A stretch of 64,000 nucleotides of DNA from Segniliparus sp051660745 (GCF_051660745.1 NZ_JBOFQF010000033.1:1-64000); one strand, 5' to 3'; positions 53,718 to 63,248 are shown, counted from the stretch's first letter. Numbers and translations are program-made. The notes: generated by a model from the letters alone, not told the origin.

Positions 53718-55001
53718 ATGACAGAGCCGCAAAATGCCAGACTAGCTCTGAACAGCTATAAAGGACGATTTCTCATCTTCTCTCATGACACGATGGCAAT
53801 GATGTGGCTCATCGCTCGCGTCGCGAACCGCCCGGTTCGGGCCTGGCGCCGATACAGTATTTCTGTGGCAGAAGAAGCACGGGGCCCGAACTGGGCGGTT
53901 CGGCGTGCCGCCGCCCTGCGCGCGGGGTTCGTGGCGGGGCTGGGGCGGTTGCAGTCCACCGCGCTGCCGATCTTGCAGTGCTCCGTCGGCGCGGGGCTCG
54001 CGTGGTTCGTCGCGAAGAACCTGGTCGGGCACGTGAGCCCGTTCTTCGCCCCGATCGCGGCGGTGATCTCGCTCGGAGTCTCGCTCGGCAGCCGGTGGCG
54101 GCGCGCGGTGGAGCTGGTGTGCGGGGTGATGCTCGGCATCGCCATCGGCGACCTGTTGGTGCGGCTCATCGGGCACGGCTGGTGGCAGATCTCGTTCTTC
54201 GTCGCCGCAGCGATGGTCGCGGCCACGTTCATCGACAAGGGGCTGATCTTCCCGATGCAGGCGGCTTCGTCCTCGTTGCTGGTGGTCCTGTTCCCGGCTT
54301 CGGCCGCCGGGGCGAGCATCGCAGGCCCCTCGCGGCTGGTGGACGCCTTCATCGGCGGGGTGATCGGGATCCTCATCTCCGCCCTCTTGCCCGCGCACCC
54401 CTTCTTCCGGGCGCATCAGGCGGCGGCCGCCGCCTTGGCCACGGGCGAGGAGGTGCTGCGCGGCGTGGCGGAGGGGCTCGCCGCGAGGGACGCGGCGCGC
54501 CTCGAGGAGGTCCTGGCCACCGCTCGGGCGAGCCAGCCGCAGATCGACGCGTTGCAGACGTACGTGCGGGCCGGGGACGAGATCGTCCGGATCTCGCCGT
54601 TGTTCTGGACGTACCGGGACCGGGTGCACGAGGTCGGCGTCTCGGCCGACCACGTCGACCGGATCATTCGCGACCTGCGCGTGCTCGCCAGGCGGGCGTG
54701 GATCCTGGTGAACAGCGGCGGGAAGATGGGGGCGGGGCTGGTCGGCGCCATCGGGGCGACGGCGGACGCGATGGCGAAGGTGCGGCTCCTGTGGCTGGTC
54801 AAGTGGCCCGACCAGGCGCTCAAGGACGAGGCGCTCGCCGCGCTCGAAGCCTGCGCCGCCAGGCTGGACCCGACCATGCTCTCCGGCGTGGCCTTGAGCG
54901 CGGAGGTGGTGTTCGCGCAGTTGGAGTCGACCATTTTCGACCTCTTCCAGGCGGCGGGGTTCGACTCGGAGACCGCGCTGCGGGCGTTGCGCGAGGCCTA
55001 A
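53718..55001 (+). CDS. FUSC-like membrane protein
   Basis: Up to 427 residues. Five or six membrane helices between about 75 and 230 (LPILQCSVGAGLAWFVAKNL; FFAPIAAVISLGVSLGSRWRR; LIFPMQAASSSLLVVLFP) followed by a long helical cytoplasmic part. This is the fusaric-acid-resistance or aromatic-acid-exporter pattern. The start is uncertain: ATG 53718 and the first 45 residues look non-conserved; GTG at 53865 (VAEEARGPNWAVRR) is a good alternative. Transported compound unknown. Confidence 0.75.
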   Translation: MTEPQNARLALNSYKGRFLIFSHDTMAMMWLIARVANRPVRAWRRYSISVAEEARGPNWAVRRAAALRAGFVAGLGRLQSTALPILQCSVGAGLAWFVAKNLVGHVSPFFAPIAAVISLGVSLGSRWRRAVELVCGVMLGIAIGDLLVRLIGHGWWQISFFVAAAMVAATFIDKGLIFPMQAASSSLLVVLFPASAAGASIAGPSRLVDAFIGGVIGILISALLPAHPFFRAHQAAAAALATGEEVLRGVAEGLAARDAARLEEVLATARASQPQIDALQTYVRAGDEIVRISPLFWTYRDRVHEVGVSADHVDRIIRDLRVLARRAWILVNSGGKMGAGLVGAIGATADAMAKVRLLWLVKWPDQALKDEALAALEACAARLDPTMLSGVALSAEVVFAQLESTIFDLFQAAGFDSETALRALREA

Positions 55002-55039
55002 TCGTTATTTTCGGGGTGGAAAATAGCAGGCATGAGCCC

Positions 55040-55068
55040 TTGACAGAGAAATTAAGTAAGCCTACCCT
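55040..55068 (+). promoter_or_regulatory. Sigma-A-type promoter upstream of the desaturase
   Basis: TTGACA (55040-55045), a 17-base spacer, then TACCCT (55063-55068), matching TAnnnT. It reads toward the desaturase gene 160 bases away. An IdeR-like palindrome covers the -10 element. Confidence 0.65.
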
Positions 55069-55070
55069 TA
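55052..55070. promoter_or_regulatory. Putative IdeR/DtxR iron box
   Basis: TTAAGTAAGCCTACCCTTA matches the IdeR consensus TTAGGTTAGSCTAACCTAA at 15 of 19 positions, including both half-site cores, and overlaps the -10 of the promoter above. Binding of iron-loaded IdeR would be expected to block transcription. Confidence 0.65.
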
Positions 55071-55228
55071 CCTGTAGGTCGTGGACAGATGCGCTACGAT
55101 GGCCGTTCATCGCACTGCTGGGCGCCCCCGGCGCCGAGGAATCTTGATACAGGCCGATGAGCTGCGTAGCATCGCCATTGGGAACGAGAACGAGCGCAAG
55201 CAACGCAAGAAAGCGGAGACTGAAGAGC

Positions 55229-56194
55229 ATGAAGCAACGGGAACTGTCTGACAAGGAGCTCTTGCACGAGCTGTACGAGACGGCAGAGGAGAACGTGCAC
55301 CGGCACTTGGCCATGACCAAGGACTGGAACCCGCACGACTACATCCCGTGGAGCGAGGGCAAGAACTTCAAGCTGCTCAGCGGCGAGGACTGGGAGGTCG
55401 GCCAGTCCAAGCTGGACGAGCCCGCGCGCGTCGCGATGCTGACCAACCTCGTCACCGAGGACAACCTCCCCGCGTACCACCGCGACATCGCGGACGCGTT
55501 CTCGCAGGACAGCGCCTGGGGCACGTGGGTCGGCCGGTGGACCGCCGAGGAGAACCGGCACTCCATCGCGATCCGCGACTACCTGCTCACCACCCGCGCC
55601 GTCGACCCGATCGAGCTGGAGCAGGCCCGCGTCGCGAGCACCGTCGCCGGGTTCAACCCGCCGATGGCCGCGCAGGACCTGTTGCACACTGTCTCGTACG
55701 TGACCTTCCAGGAGCTCGCTACCCGCGTCTCGCACCGCAACACCGGCAAGGCCTGCAAAGAGCCGATCGCGGACAAGCTGCTCCAGCGCATCTCCGCCGA
55801 CGAGAACCTGCACATGATCTTCTACCGCAACCTGGTCGAGCAGGCGCTGCAGGTCGCCCCGAACCAGACGATGAAGGCCATCACGGACATCCTCACCATG
55901 TTCCAGATGCCGGGCGCGGGCATGAAGAACTTCCGCCGCAACGCCGTCATCATCGCCAAGAGCGGGATCTACGACCTCAAGCTGCACTTGGAGGACGTGG
56001 TGCTGCCGGTGCTGCGGCAGTGGCGGATCTTCGAGCGCGACGACTTCAGCGGCTACGGCGAGTGGGAGCGCGACCGCCTCGCGGAGTACATGCGGATGAT
56101 GACCGACAAGCTCCAGCAGATCGACGAGAGCCGCGCGAAGCGCGCGGAGCGTCTTGCCGCGCGCGGCCGCGCCCCCGAGCCCGTCCTCACCTGA
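55229..56194 (+). CDS. desA: Acyl-ACP desaturase
   Basis: 321 residues. Soluble diiron desaturase of plant type. Iron-ligand motifs are WTAEENRHSIAIRDY (ExxH) and SADENLHMIFYRN (ExxH), with a preceding helix Glu near LPAYH. Mycobacterial DesA1/DesA2 act in mycolic-acid and fatty-acid synthesis, but the position of the double bond cannot be deduced. The ATG at 55229 has a GGAGACTGAAGAG run upstream; the frame opens at 55157. An IdeR-type box lies upstream, fitting an iron-dependent enzyme. Confidence 0.93.
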   Translation: MKQRELSDKELLHELYETAEENVHRHLAMTKDWNPHDYIPWSEGKNFKLLSGEDWEVGQSKLDEPARVAMLTNLVTEDNLPAYHRDIADAFSQDSAWGTWVGRWTAEENRHSIAIRDYLLTTRAVDPIELEQARVASTVAGFNPPMAAQDLLHTVSYVTFQELATRVSHRNTGKACKEPIADKLLQRISADENLHMIFYRNLVEQALQVAPNQTMKAITDILTMFQMPGAGMKNFRRNAVIIAKSGIYDLKLHLEDVVLPVLRQWRIFERDDFSGYGEWERDRLAEYMRMMTDKLQQIDESRAKRAERLAARGRAPEPVLT

Positions 56195-56233
56195 GCGGAC
56201 TTCCCACGTCGGGAAGTTCCGTATCCTGGAACG

Positions 56234-57436
56234 ATGACCGCTGTTCTGAACCCGCCCTCGGGCGCCCGTCCCGCGCAAGCGGGCGAAGCCCCCGGCGCGG
56301 CGCTGCGCATCGGGCCGTTCTCGCTCTCCTCGCCAGTGGTGCTCGCGCCGATGGCCGGGGTGACCAACCTCGCGTTCCGGACCGTGTGCCGGGAGCTCGA
56401 GGCCGAGCTGACCGGGCAGGCGCGAGGCCTCTACGTCAACGAGATGGTCATGGCGCGCTCGTTGACGAGCCGCAACCCCAAGGCGATGCGGATGATCGAG
56501 TTCGGCCCCGAGGAGCGGCCCCGCTCGATGCAGCTGTACACCGTCGACCCCGAGGCGGTCGGCGAGGCCGTCCGGATGATCGTCGCCGAAGACCTCGCCG
56601 ACCATGTGGACTTGAACTTCGGCTGCCCGGTCCCGAAGGTCACCCGCAATGGCGGCGGCTCGGCCCTGCCGTACAAGCGGCGGCTGTTCGCGCGCATCGT
56701 CGAGGCGGCTGTGCAGGGCGCGGCGGGCGCGGTGCCGGTGACGGTGAAGTTCCGGATCGGCATCGACGACGAGCACCACACCTATCTGGACGCCGGGCGG
56801 ATCGCCAGGGACAGCGGCGCCGTGGCGGTGGCGTTGCACGCGAGGACGGCCGCCCAGCTCTACTCGGGCACGGCGGACTGGTCGGCGATCGCGCGGCTGA
56901 AGGAGCATGTCACCGACATCCCCGTGCTCGGCAACGGGGATATCTTCGCGGCTGAGGACGCGGCGCGGATGATGGCGGAGACCGGCTGCGACGGCGTGGT
57001 CGTCGGGCGGGGCTGCCTTGGGCGGCCCTGGCTTTTCGCGGAGCTCGCGGCGGCGTTGTCGGGCGGGGCCATCCCCGCCCCGGCGCCCCCGAACCTCGGC
57101 GAAGTGGCCCGGATCGTCCTGCGGCACGCGCACTTGCTGGTGGAGCATGCGGGCAACCACGGGATCGCCGAGATGCGCAAGCATTTCGCCTGGTATCTGC
57201 GGGGCTTCTCGGTGGGGTCGCAGCTGCGCGGCAAGTTCTCCACAGTCAGCTCCCTCGCCGAAATCGAAGACCTGCTCGGCCAGCTACCGCCCGACGAGCC
57301 GTTCCCCGAGGAGGCGGAGGGCCCGAGGGGCCGAAAAGGGAACCCGCAGAAAAAGGTGGCGCTGCCGCAAGGATGGCTGGACGACCCGGAGGATTGCCCT
57401 GTCGAGCTTGTCGACATCGAGCATTCCGGCGGCTAG
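56234..57436 (+). CDS. dus: tRNA-dihydrouridine synthase
   Basis: 400 residues. FMN enzyme reducing uridines in tRNA D-loops. VLAPMAGVTNLAFRTVCREL, LNFGCPVPKVTRNGGGSAL (catalytic Cys), VTVKFRIG, ALHARTAAQLYSG and GNGDIFAAEDAARMM are the Dus signatures. The C-terminal helical domain has HFAWYLRGF. It begins 40 bases after the desaturase and may be co-transcribed. The type resembles DusB. Confidence 0.94.
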   Translation: MTAVLNPPSGARPAQAGEAPGAALRIGPFSLSSPVVLAPMAGVTNLAFRTVCRELEAELTGQARGLYVNEMVMARSLTSRNPKAMRMIEFGPEERPRSMQLYTVDPEAVGEAVRMIVAEDLADHVDLNFGCPVPKVTRNGGGSALPYKRRLFARIVEAAVQGAAGAVPVTVKFRIGIDDEHHTYLDAGRIARDSGAVAVALHARTAAQLYSGTADWSAIARLKEHVTDIPVLGNGDIFAAEDAARMMAETGCDGVVVGRGCLGRPWLFAELAAALSGGAIPAPAPPNLGEVARIVLRHAHLLVEHAGNHGIAEMRKHFAWYLRGFSVGSQLRGKFSTVSSLAEIEDLLGQLPPDEPFPEEAEGPRGRKGNPQKKVALPQGWLDDPEDCPVELVDIEHSGG

Positions 57437-57541
57437 CCAGGGGCCGGTGGGACATTTGTCCACTACCGTGGTTTCGCGGGCTCCGGTATAATCTCGGTCG
57501 AGAACAGCCGTGGGGGGCAGCCCCGGTATTCCGGGCCGACT

Positions 57542-59341
57542 ATGGGACAGAGCAGTCCTAGGGAAAGAACGCAGCAGTTGAGAATTCCTGACCTCTCCGA
57601 CGAGACGACACGCCGTCGTCTCGCGACGAGGGCTGCGCGCGCCAATAGGATCGCCCTCCCCCAACGATTCGGCCCCGAGCTCGGCGGGGCCCCCGAGCGG
57701 ACGCCTTTTTCCGTTCTGCGCCCGCTCAGCGGCAAAACACGACCGCCTGTGCCGAAGAAATCGGCGCGCGCGCGGTGGGAGGCGGGCTCCCGCCTCGTCG
57801 CCCGCGCCGCTGTGGTGCTCCTCGCGGTGTCGAGCCTCGCCGCCACGGGAGCTTTCTGGGGCGCGTTCCGGGGCATGTACCAATCGAAGGGCGTCATGGC
57901 CCTCTTCCCAGACGATCCGCACATCAAAGACCCAGACGCCCAAAAAGGCGACGAGAACTTCCTGCTCATCGGCGCGGACACCCGGCAGGGGGACAACGGC
58001 AACCTCGGGGCGGGGGACGCGGGCGACGTCGAGGGCTCGCGCTCGGACACCATCATCCTGGTGAACATCCCGGCGAGCCGCGCGCGGGTGGTCGCCGTCT
58101 CCTTCCCCCGCGATCTGCAGATCGACCGCCCGGAATGCGCGAAATGGGACTCGGTCACCGGCCAGTACCTGAAGGAGAAACAACCCGCCGAGACGCACGC
58201 GAAGATCAACAGCGCGTACATGTACGGCGGGCCGCAATGCTTGGTCCAGGTGGTCCAGAAGCTTTCGGGCCTGAAGATCAACCACTTCATCGGGGAGGAC
58301 TTCGAGGGCTTCGCGGGGATGGTGGACGCGATCGGCGGCGTCGAGGTCTGCTCGACGAAGCCGCTCTACGACGACGAGCTCGGCACGGTCCTCGACAAGG
58401 CGGGCAAGCAGACGCTCGACGGCGAGCACGCGTTGCAGTACGTCCGGGCGCGGCAGATCGAGGCCGAGGGCACGGGGGACTACGGGCGGATCAAGCGCCA
58501 GCAGAAGTTCATCTCCTCGCTGCTGCGCAGCATGCTCAGCCAGAAGGTCGTCGCCGACCCGGCCAAGCTCCACGACCTGATCAAGGCGTTCACGTCGCGC
58601 GCGGTCCAGTCCGGGGTGGACGTGGACGCCCTGGTCACGCTCGCGAAGTCGATGCAGAACCTCCAGAGCAACAAGGTCACTTTCATCACGATCCCGACCA
58701 CAGGCACTTCGGAGGACGGCAAGAACAACGAGGTGCCCAACGACGACGGCGTCCGGGCGATCTTCGACGCCGTCATCTACGACAAGCCGCTGCCGGGGGA
58801 GAACGGCCCGGCCTCGTCCTCCACATCGGTCGCAACGCCGTGGACGGTGGACGCCACGACCAAAAAGACCACGACCACGACGTCCAGCACGCCGGAGCCC
58901 GCTCCGCCGCCCGAGACGCAGCCCGCCGAGGGCGCGAAAGCGGTGAGCGTGAAAGAGTTCACCGTCCAGGTCGTCGCGCCGAGCTCGACGATTCTCTACA
59001 AAGTGACCCAGGCGCTCTCGAAACAGGGTTTCAAGATCGATATGACGTCGAGCGGGGTGGCCCATTCGGACACCGTCGCCACCGTCGCCCGGTTCTCCCC
59101 CGCGAGCCGCGACGCGGCCGCGACCGTGGCCTCGGCGATGCCGGGCACGATCATCGAGCTGGGGTCGACCCCGAACGCGGACGTCGAGCTGGTGATCGGG
59201 GCGAACGGCGACCTCCCCGCCGTCGTCGCGCCCGCGAAGCCAGGGGCGCCCGTCAACACCAGCGAGGTCAAGGCGGTCGACGGCGCGGTCCGGCTCCCGG
59301 AGAACCTGACCGTGACCAACGCGGGCGACACCACCTGTTAG
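57542..59341 (+). CDS. LytR-CpsA-Psr family protein (CpsA-like)
   Basis: 599 residues. A 80-residue cytoplasmic N-terminus, one membrane helix (about 86-106), the LCP catalytic domain (NFLLIGADTRQG; GSRSDTIILVNIP; VVAVSFPRDLQI; INSAYMYGG; HALQYVRARQ) and, after a Thr/Pro-rich linker, a LytR_C domain (about 465-565). In mycolata these enzymes attach arabinogalactan to peptidoglycan. The Arg and Asp pyrophosphate-binding residues are intact. Confidence 0.93.
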   Translation: MGQSSPRERTQQLRIPDLSDETTRRRLATRAARANRIALPQRFGPELGGAPERTPFSVLRPLSGKTRPPVPKKSARARWEAGSRLVARAAVVLLAVSSLAATGAFWGAFRGMYQSKGVMALFPDDPHIKDPDAQKGDENFLLIGADTRQGDNGNLGAGDAGDVEGSRSDTIILVNIPASRARVVAVSFPRDLQIDRPECAKWDSVTGQYLKEKQPAETHAKINSAYMYGGPQCLVQVVQKLSGLKINHFIGEDFEGFAGMVDAIGGVEVCSTKPLYDDELGTVLDKAGKQTLDGEHALQYVRARQIEAEGTGDYGRIKRQQKFISSLLRSMLSQKVVADPAKLHDLIKAFTSRAVQSGVDVDALVTLAKSMQNLQSNKVTFITIPTTGTSEDGKNNEVPNDDGVRAIFDAVIYDKPLPGENGPASSSTSVATPWTVDATTKKTTTTTSSTPEPAPPPETQPAEGAKAVSVKEFTVQVVAPSSTILYKVTQALSKQGFKIDMTSSGVAHSDTVATVARFSPASRDAAATVASAMPGTIIELGSTPNADVELVIGANGDLPAVVAPAKPGAPVNTSEVKAVDGAVRLPENLTVTNAGDTTC

Positions 59342-59377
59342 TTGTTCCTGGGGTCCGCGCGGCGATCTCCTGCGTTG

Positions 59378-59493
59378 TCCCCCCAAGCGGGAGGCGCCCC
59401 ACCGCTTCCCGCGCACATCCGCCGTTCCTCGCTCTTGCTTGTGCGCCACGCGGCCTGCCGCCGTGCGATCCATCCATCTGGATCGGCGGGGGC
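59378..59493. repeat. Dispersed intergenic repeat, copy B
   Basis: Ordered blocks shared with copy A: CAAGCGGGAGG-GCCCCACCGCT at the left, GTTCCTCGCT in the middle, and CCATCTGGATCGGCGGGGGCT at the right. The complement of its GC core, GGGGCGCCTCCCGC, is a 14-base exact match to the par repeats. It occupies most of the gap between the LCP gene and phoU. Confidence 0.65.
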
Positions 59494-59594
59494 TGAGGGC
59501 TGCGGCCACCTCGGCGGGGGCTCTGCCCGGGAATTCATGGCGAGTTCACCAGGGCACAGGAGTTTGTCGGGTTTTCGGGGCGTATTGTGGAGTA

Positions 59595-60245
59595 ATGCGG
59601 GCGGTTTTCCACGAGCAGCTGAGCGACCTGACAGGTCAGCTCGGTTTGACGTGCGGGTTGACCGGGGAGGCAATGCGCCAGGCCACACAGGCGCTGCTTT
59701 CCGCGGACCTCGTCCTCGCCGAGACTGCGATCAGCAAGGACGACGAGATCTCGGCCCTGTCGAAAGACAGCGAAGAGCGCGCGTTCTCCCTGCTCGCGGC
59801 GGGTCCGGCCGAGGAGGACCTGCGGGCGGTGGTCGGCCAGATGCAGGTCGTCGTCGATCTGCGCAGGATGGGCGCCCTGGCCAGGCATGTCGGGAACGTC
59901 GCGCGCCGCCGCCATCCGATGCACGCGGTGCCGGTGGAGGTCCACCGGCAGTTCGCGCAGATGGGCGAGATCGCCGTCGCGCTCTCGGCCGCCGCGCGCC
60001 AGGCGTTGATCACGCAGAACCCGGTCGCGGCAGCGAAGCTCCAGGCCGAGGACGACGCCATGGACGCGTTGCACCAGCAGCTCTTCTCGCTGCTCCTCGG
60101 CTCGGAATGGCAGCACGGCGTCGGGCCTGCGGTGGACGTGGCGCTGCTCGGCAGGTACTACGAGCGTTTCGCCGACCACGCGGTGCAGATCGGCAGGCGG
60201 GTGCGGTTCGCCGCGACCGGCGTCATCCTGTCGCAAACCGGCTAG
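59595..60245 (+). CDS. phoU: Phosphate transport regulator PhoU
   Basis: 216 residues, two three-helix repeats. FHEQLSDLTGQL, the metal-site segment SKDDEISALSKDSEERAF and GRYYERFADHAVQIGRRV (E-x4-DHA) are typical PhoU/PhoY signatures. PhoU dampens phosphate-starvation signalling through the Pst-linked histidine kinase. No pst genes are adjacent. ATG at 59595 gives the usual length; the frame opens at 59439. Confidence 0.94.
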   Translation: MRAVFHEQLSDLTGQLGLTCGLTGEAMRQATQALLSADLVLAETAISKDDEISALSKDSEERAFSLLAAGPAEEDLRAVVGQMQVVVDLRRMGALARHVGNVARRRHPMHAVPVEVHRQFAQMGEIAVALSAAARQALITQNPVAAAKLQAEDDAMDALHQQLFSLLLGSEWQHGVGPAVDVALLGRYYERFADHAVQIGRRVRFAATGVILSQTG

Positions 60246-60252
60246 CGCGGGC

Positions 60253-60271
60253 CAGACCGTCCGACGGTCTG
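60253..60271 (+). terminator. Hairpin between phoU and the peptidase gene
   Basis: CAGACCGT-CCG-ACGGTCTG is a perfect 8-bp stem with a 3-base loop. It ends 2 bases before ATG 60274 and has no T run. It may end or process the phoU transcript; if the peptidase starts at 60274 it would also mask its ribosome site. Confidence 0.4.
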
Positions 60272-60273
60272 CA

Positions 60274-62496
60274 ATGATGGTCGCGATGAACAGTCCAACC
60301 CCGTCGAAGCCGAACTCGTCGCCCCCCTCCCCGAAAACCGTCCCGTCCGTCCGTGAGCACCACGGCGACGCGGTGGCCGACGAATTCGCCTGGCTGGGCG
60401 ACGAGGAAGACCCGGACACGATCGCCTACCTCGAGGCGCAGAACGCGCACACCGAGGCGCTGACCGAGCATCTCGGGCCGCTGCGCCAGCAGATCTTCGA
60501 CGAGATCAAGTCGCGGACGCTGGAGACGGACATGTCCGTCGCGAGCCGGGTCGGGGACTGGTGGTATTTCACCCGCACCGCCGAGGGCAAGCAGTACGGC
60601 TCGCAGTGCCGGGCCCCGATCGGCGGCCCGGACGACTGGACGCCGCCGCAGGTCGCGCCGGGGGAGGCGCTGGCGGGAGAGGAGACGCTGCTCGACGGGA
60701 ACGAGCGCGCGGAAGGCCACGAGTTCTACTCCCTCGGCGCGTACGAGGTGAGCCACGACGGGCGGCTGCTCGCGTTCTCCGAGGATGTGAAGGGCGACGA
60801 GCGCTACGACCTGCGGGTGAAAGACCTGGAGACCGGCGAGCTGCTGCCCGACGAGCTCGCGGGCATAGCGCCCGGCGCGGTCTGGTCGCTGGACGGGCAG
60901 CACCTCTTCTACCAGCGGGTGGACGAGGCGTGGCGGCCCGACTCGGTCTGGCGCCACCGTTTGGGCGAGGATCCCGCGAGCGACGTGCGCGTCTACCACG
61001 AGCCGGACGAGCGGTACTGGGTCGGCGTCGGCTCCTCGCGCAGCGAGCGCTGGCTCTTCGTCGCCTCCTCCTCGAAGGCGACGAGCGAGGTCTGGGCGCT
61101 CGACTCCGCGGACCCGACGGGGGAGTTCCGCCTCGTCTCGGCCCGCCGCGAGGGCTTGGAGTACGAGGTGGAGCACGCCGTCGTGGACGGTGCGGACGTG
61201 TTCGTGATCCTGCACAACGACGAGGCGGAGAATTTCGCGCTCGCGCAGGCGCCCGCAGACGACCCCGCCCGATGGGGCAGGGAGCACTGGACGTCGGTGC
61301 TGGAGCACGATCCGGCGGTGCGCATCGAGGGCGTGGACGCGTTCGAGGGCTATCTGGCGCTGTCCTACCGGCGCGAGGGCCTGCCGAAGTTCGCCGTGTG
61401 GCGGCTGGACCCCGAGGACGGCGCCCCGCCGCTCGGCTCGTTCTCGGTCGGGAAGTTCGAAGAGGTCGAGTTCGAGGAGGAGCTCGTCGCGGCGGGCCTG
61501 GGGGGGAACCCGGAATGGGCCTCGCCGAGGCTGCGGTTCGGGCGCAGCTCGTTCACCACGCCCGCGCAGGTCTTCGACCTCGACGTGCCGACCGGCGAGC
61601 GGGTCCTGCTCAAGACGCAGCCGGTGCTCGGCGACTTCGACCCCGACCGCTACGAGGCCCGCCGGTTGTGGGCCACAGCGCAGGACGGCGCCAAGGTGCC
61701 GATCTCCGTGGTGCGCAAGAAGGGCGTCGAGAGGCCCGCGCCGACCCTGCTGTACGGGTACGGCGCGTACGAGTCGAGCATCGACCCCGGGTTCTCCGTC
61801 GCGAGGCTCTCGCTGCTGGACAGGGGCGTCGTCTTCGCCGTCGCGCATGTGCGCGGCGGCGGCGAGCTGGGCCGCCACTGGTACGAGCAGGGCAGGTTCA
61901 CCGCGAAGCCGAACACGTTCACCGACTTCGTCGCGTGCGCGAAGGCGCTGGTCGACCATGGCGAGGCCGTTCCAGAGGGGCTGGTCGCCGAGGGCGGCAG
62001 CGCGGGCGGCTGGCTGGTGGGGGCGGTGGCGAACCTGGCGCCCGAGCTGTTCGCGGGCGTCATCGCCGTGGTGCCCTTCGTCGACCCGCTCAACACGATC
62101 CTCGACCCCAGCCTGCCGTTGACGGTGACCGAGTGGGAGGAATGGGGCAACCCGATCGAGGACAAAGCGGTCTACGACTACATGAAGGCCTACTCCCCGT
62201 ACGAGAACGTCGAGGCCAAGGCGTACCCGAAGATCCTTGCGATCTGCTCGCTCAACGACACCAGGGTGCGCTTCGCCGAGCCCGCGAAATGGGTCGCGCG
62301 GTTGCAGCGGTCCACGACGTCGGGCGAGCCGGTGCTGCTCAAGACCGAGATGAACGCCGGGCACGGCGGGCGCTCGGGCCGGTACGAGCGGTGGAAGGAA
62401 GCGGCCTTCGAGGAGGCGTGGATTTTGGACGTGCTCCGGAGGCCTCTTCACGAAAGCGGCCCAACGCTTCCGACCCGAGGAGGCGTTGGTTCGTGA
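60274..62496 (+). CDS. ptrB: Oligopeptidase B-like S9 peptidase
   Basis: 740 residues. An N-terminal seven-bladed propeller (with DPDTIAYLEAQN and DWWYFTRTAEGKQY) precedes the prolyl-oligopeptidase catalytic domain. The Ser is in EGGSAGGWLVGAV, the Asp in CSLNDTRV and the His in MNAGHGGRSGRY, all intact. Oligopeptidase B cuts small peptides after Arg/Lys. Starts at 60274 or 60286 are possible; a stable hairpin immediately upstream favours the later one. Confidence 0.92.
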   Translation: MMVAMNSPTPSKPNSSPPSPKTVPSVREHHGDAVADEFAWLGDEEDPDTIAYLEAQNAHTEALTEHLGPLRQQIFDEIKSRTLETDMSVASRVGDWWYFTRTAEGKQYGSQCRAPIGGPDDWTPPQVAPGEALAGEETLLDGNERAEGHEFYSLGAYEVSHDGRLLAFSEDVKGDERYDLRVKDLETGELLPDELAGIAPGAVWSLDGQHLFYQRVDEAWRPDSVWRHRLGEDPASDVRVYHEPDERYWVGVGSSRSERWLFVASSSKATSEVWALDSADPTGEFRLVSARREGLEYEVEHAVVDGADVFVILHNDEAENFALAQAPADDPARWGREHWTSVLEHDPAVRIEGVDAFEGYLALSYRREGLPKFAVWRLDPEDGAPPLGSFSVGKFEEVEFEEELVAAGLGGNPEWASPRLRFGRSSFTTPAQVFDLDVPTGERVLLKTQPVLGDFDPDRYEARRLWATAQDGAKVPISVVRKKGVERPAPTLLYGYGAYESSIDPGFSVARLSLLDRGVVFAVAHVRGGGELGRHWYEQGRFTAKPNTFTDFVACAKALVDHGEAVPEGLVAEGGSAGGWLVGAVANLAPELFAGVIAVVPFVDPLNTILDPSLPLTVTEWEEWGNPIEDKAVYDYMKAYSPYENVEAKAYPKILAICSLNDTRVRFAEPAKWVARLQRSTTSGEPVLLKTEMNAGHGGRSGRYERWKEAAFEEAWILDVLRRPLHESGPTLPTRGGVGS

Positions 62497-62552
62497 AGGG
62501 TCTCCCGGAAGACGGGCGTGAACCGCGTGGCCGAGCGGTTAGAGTGGGACGT

Positions 62553-63248
62553 ATGAGCAACCAGGACGACTCCTGGCTCGTCATCCCGGTGTACAACGAA
62601 GGCTCCGTCATCCGGGACGTGGTGGACCAGGCGCTCGCGGTCTTCCCGAACATCGTCTGTGTGGACGACGGGAGCCGGGACGACACCGCCGAGCAGATCC
62701 TGCTGACCGGCGCGCACCTCGTCCGCCACCCGGTGAACCTCGGCCAGGGCGCGGCCATCCAGACCGGAGTGGAGTACGCCAGGGCCCGGCCCGGCGCGGA
62801 ATACTTCGTGACGTTCGACGCGGACGGCCAGCACCGCACCGACGACGCGGCGCGGATGGTCCAGCGCCTCCGCGCCGAGCCGGTGGACCTCGTGATCGGC
62901 AGCCGCTTCTTGGCCGACGAGTCGAAGAAGCGGGTCCCGCTCGCCAAACGCCTCCTGCTCCCGGTGATCGCGGCGCTCAGCCCCGAGGGCCGCAGGCTCA
63001 AGCTCACCGACGCGCACAACGGCCTTCGGGCGTTCGGCCGCGTCGTCGCGGAGCAGCTCGACATCCTCCAGAACGGCATGGGCCACGCCTCGGAGTTCAT
63101 CAAACTCGCCGTCGACCACCGGTGGCGGGTGGTCGAGGAGCCAGTCGTCATCCTCTACACGGACTACTCGAAAGCGAAAGGCCAATCCCTGCTCAACGGG
63201 GTGAACATCGTGATCGACAACGCGCTTCGGCCTGCGAGGGGGAGATGA
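62553..63248 (+). CDS. Family 2 glycosyltransferase
   Basis: 231 residues, GT-A fold. VIPVYNEGSVIRDVV, VCVDDGSRDDTAEQI, FDADGQHRTDDAARM (the DxD-like metal site) and GSRFLADES are the dolichol-phosphate-mannose-synthase-like features. Such enzymes transfer sugars to polyprenyl phosphate. The gene overlaps the DUF2304 gene (ATGA), the same pairing as M. tuberculosis Rv3631-Rv3632, so the pair probably works together at the membrane. Confidence 0.92.
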   Translation: MSNQDDSWLVIPVYNEGSVIRDVVDQALAVFPNIVCVDDGSRDDTAEQILLTGAHLVRHPVNLGQGAAIQTGVEYARARPGAEYFVTFDADGQHRTDDAARMVQRLRAEPVDLVIGSRFLADESKKRVPLAKRLLLPVIAALSPEGRRLKLTDAHNGLRAFGRVVAEQLDILQNGMGHASEFIKLAVDHRWRVVEEPVVILYTDYSKAKGQSLLNGVNIVIDNALRPARGR

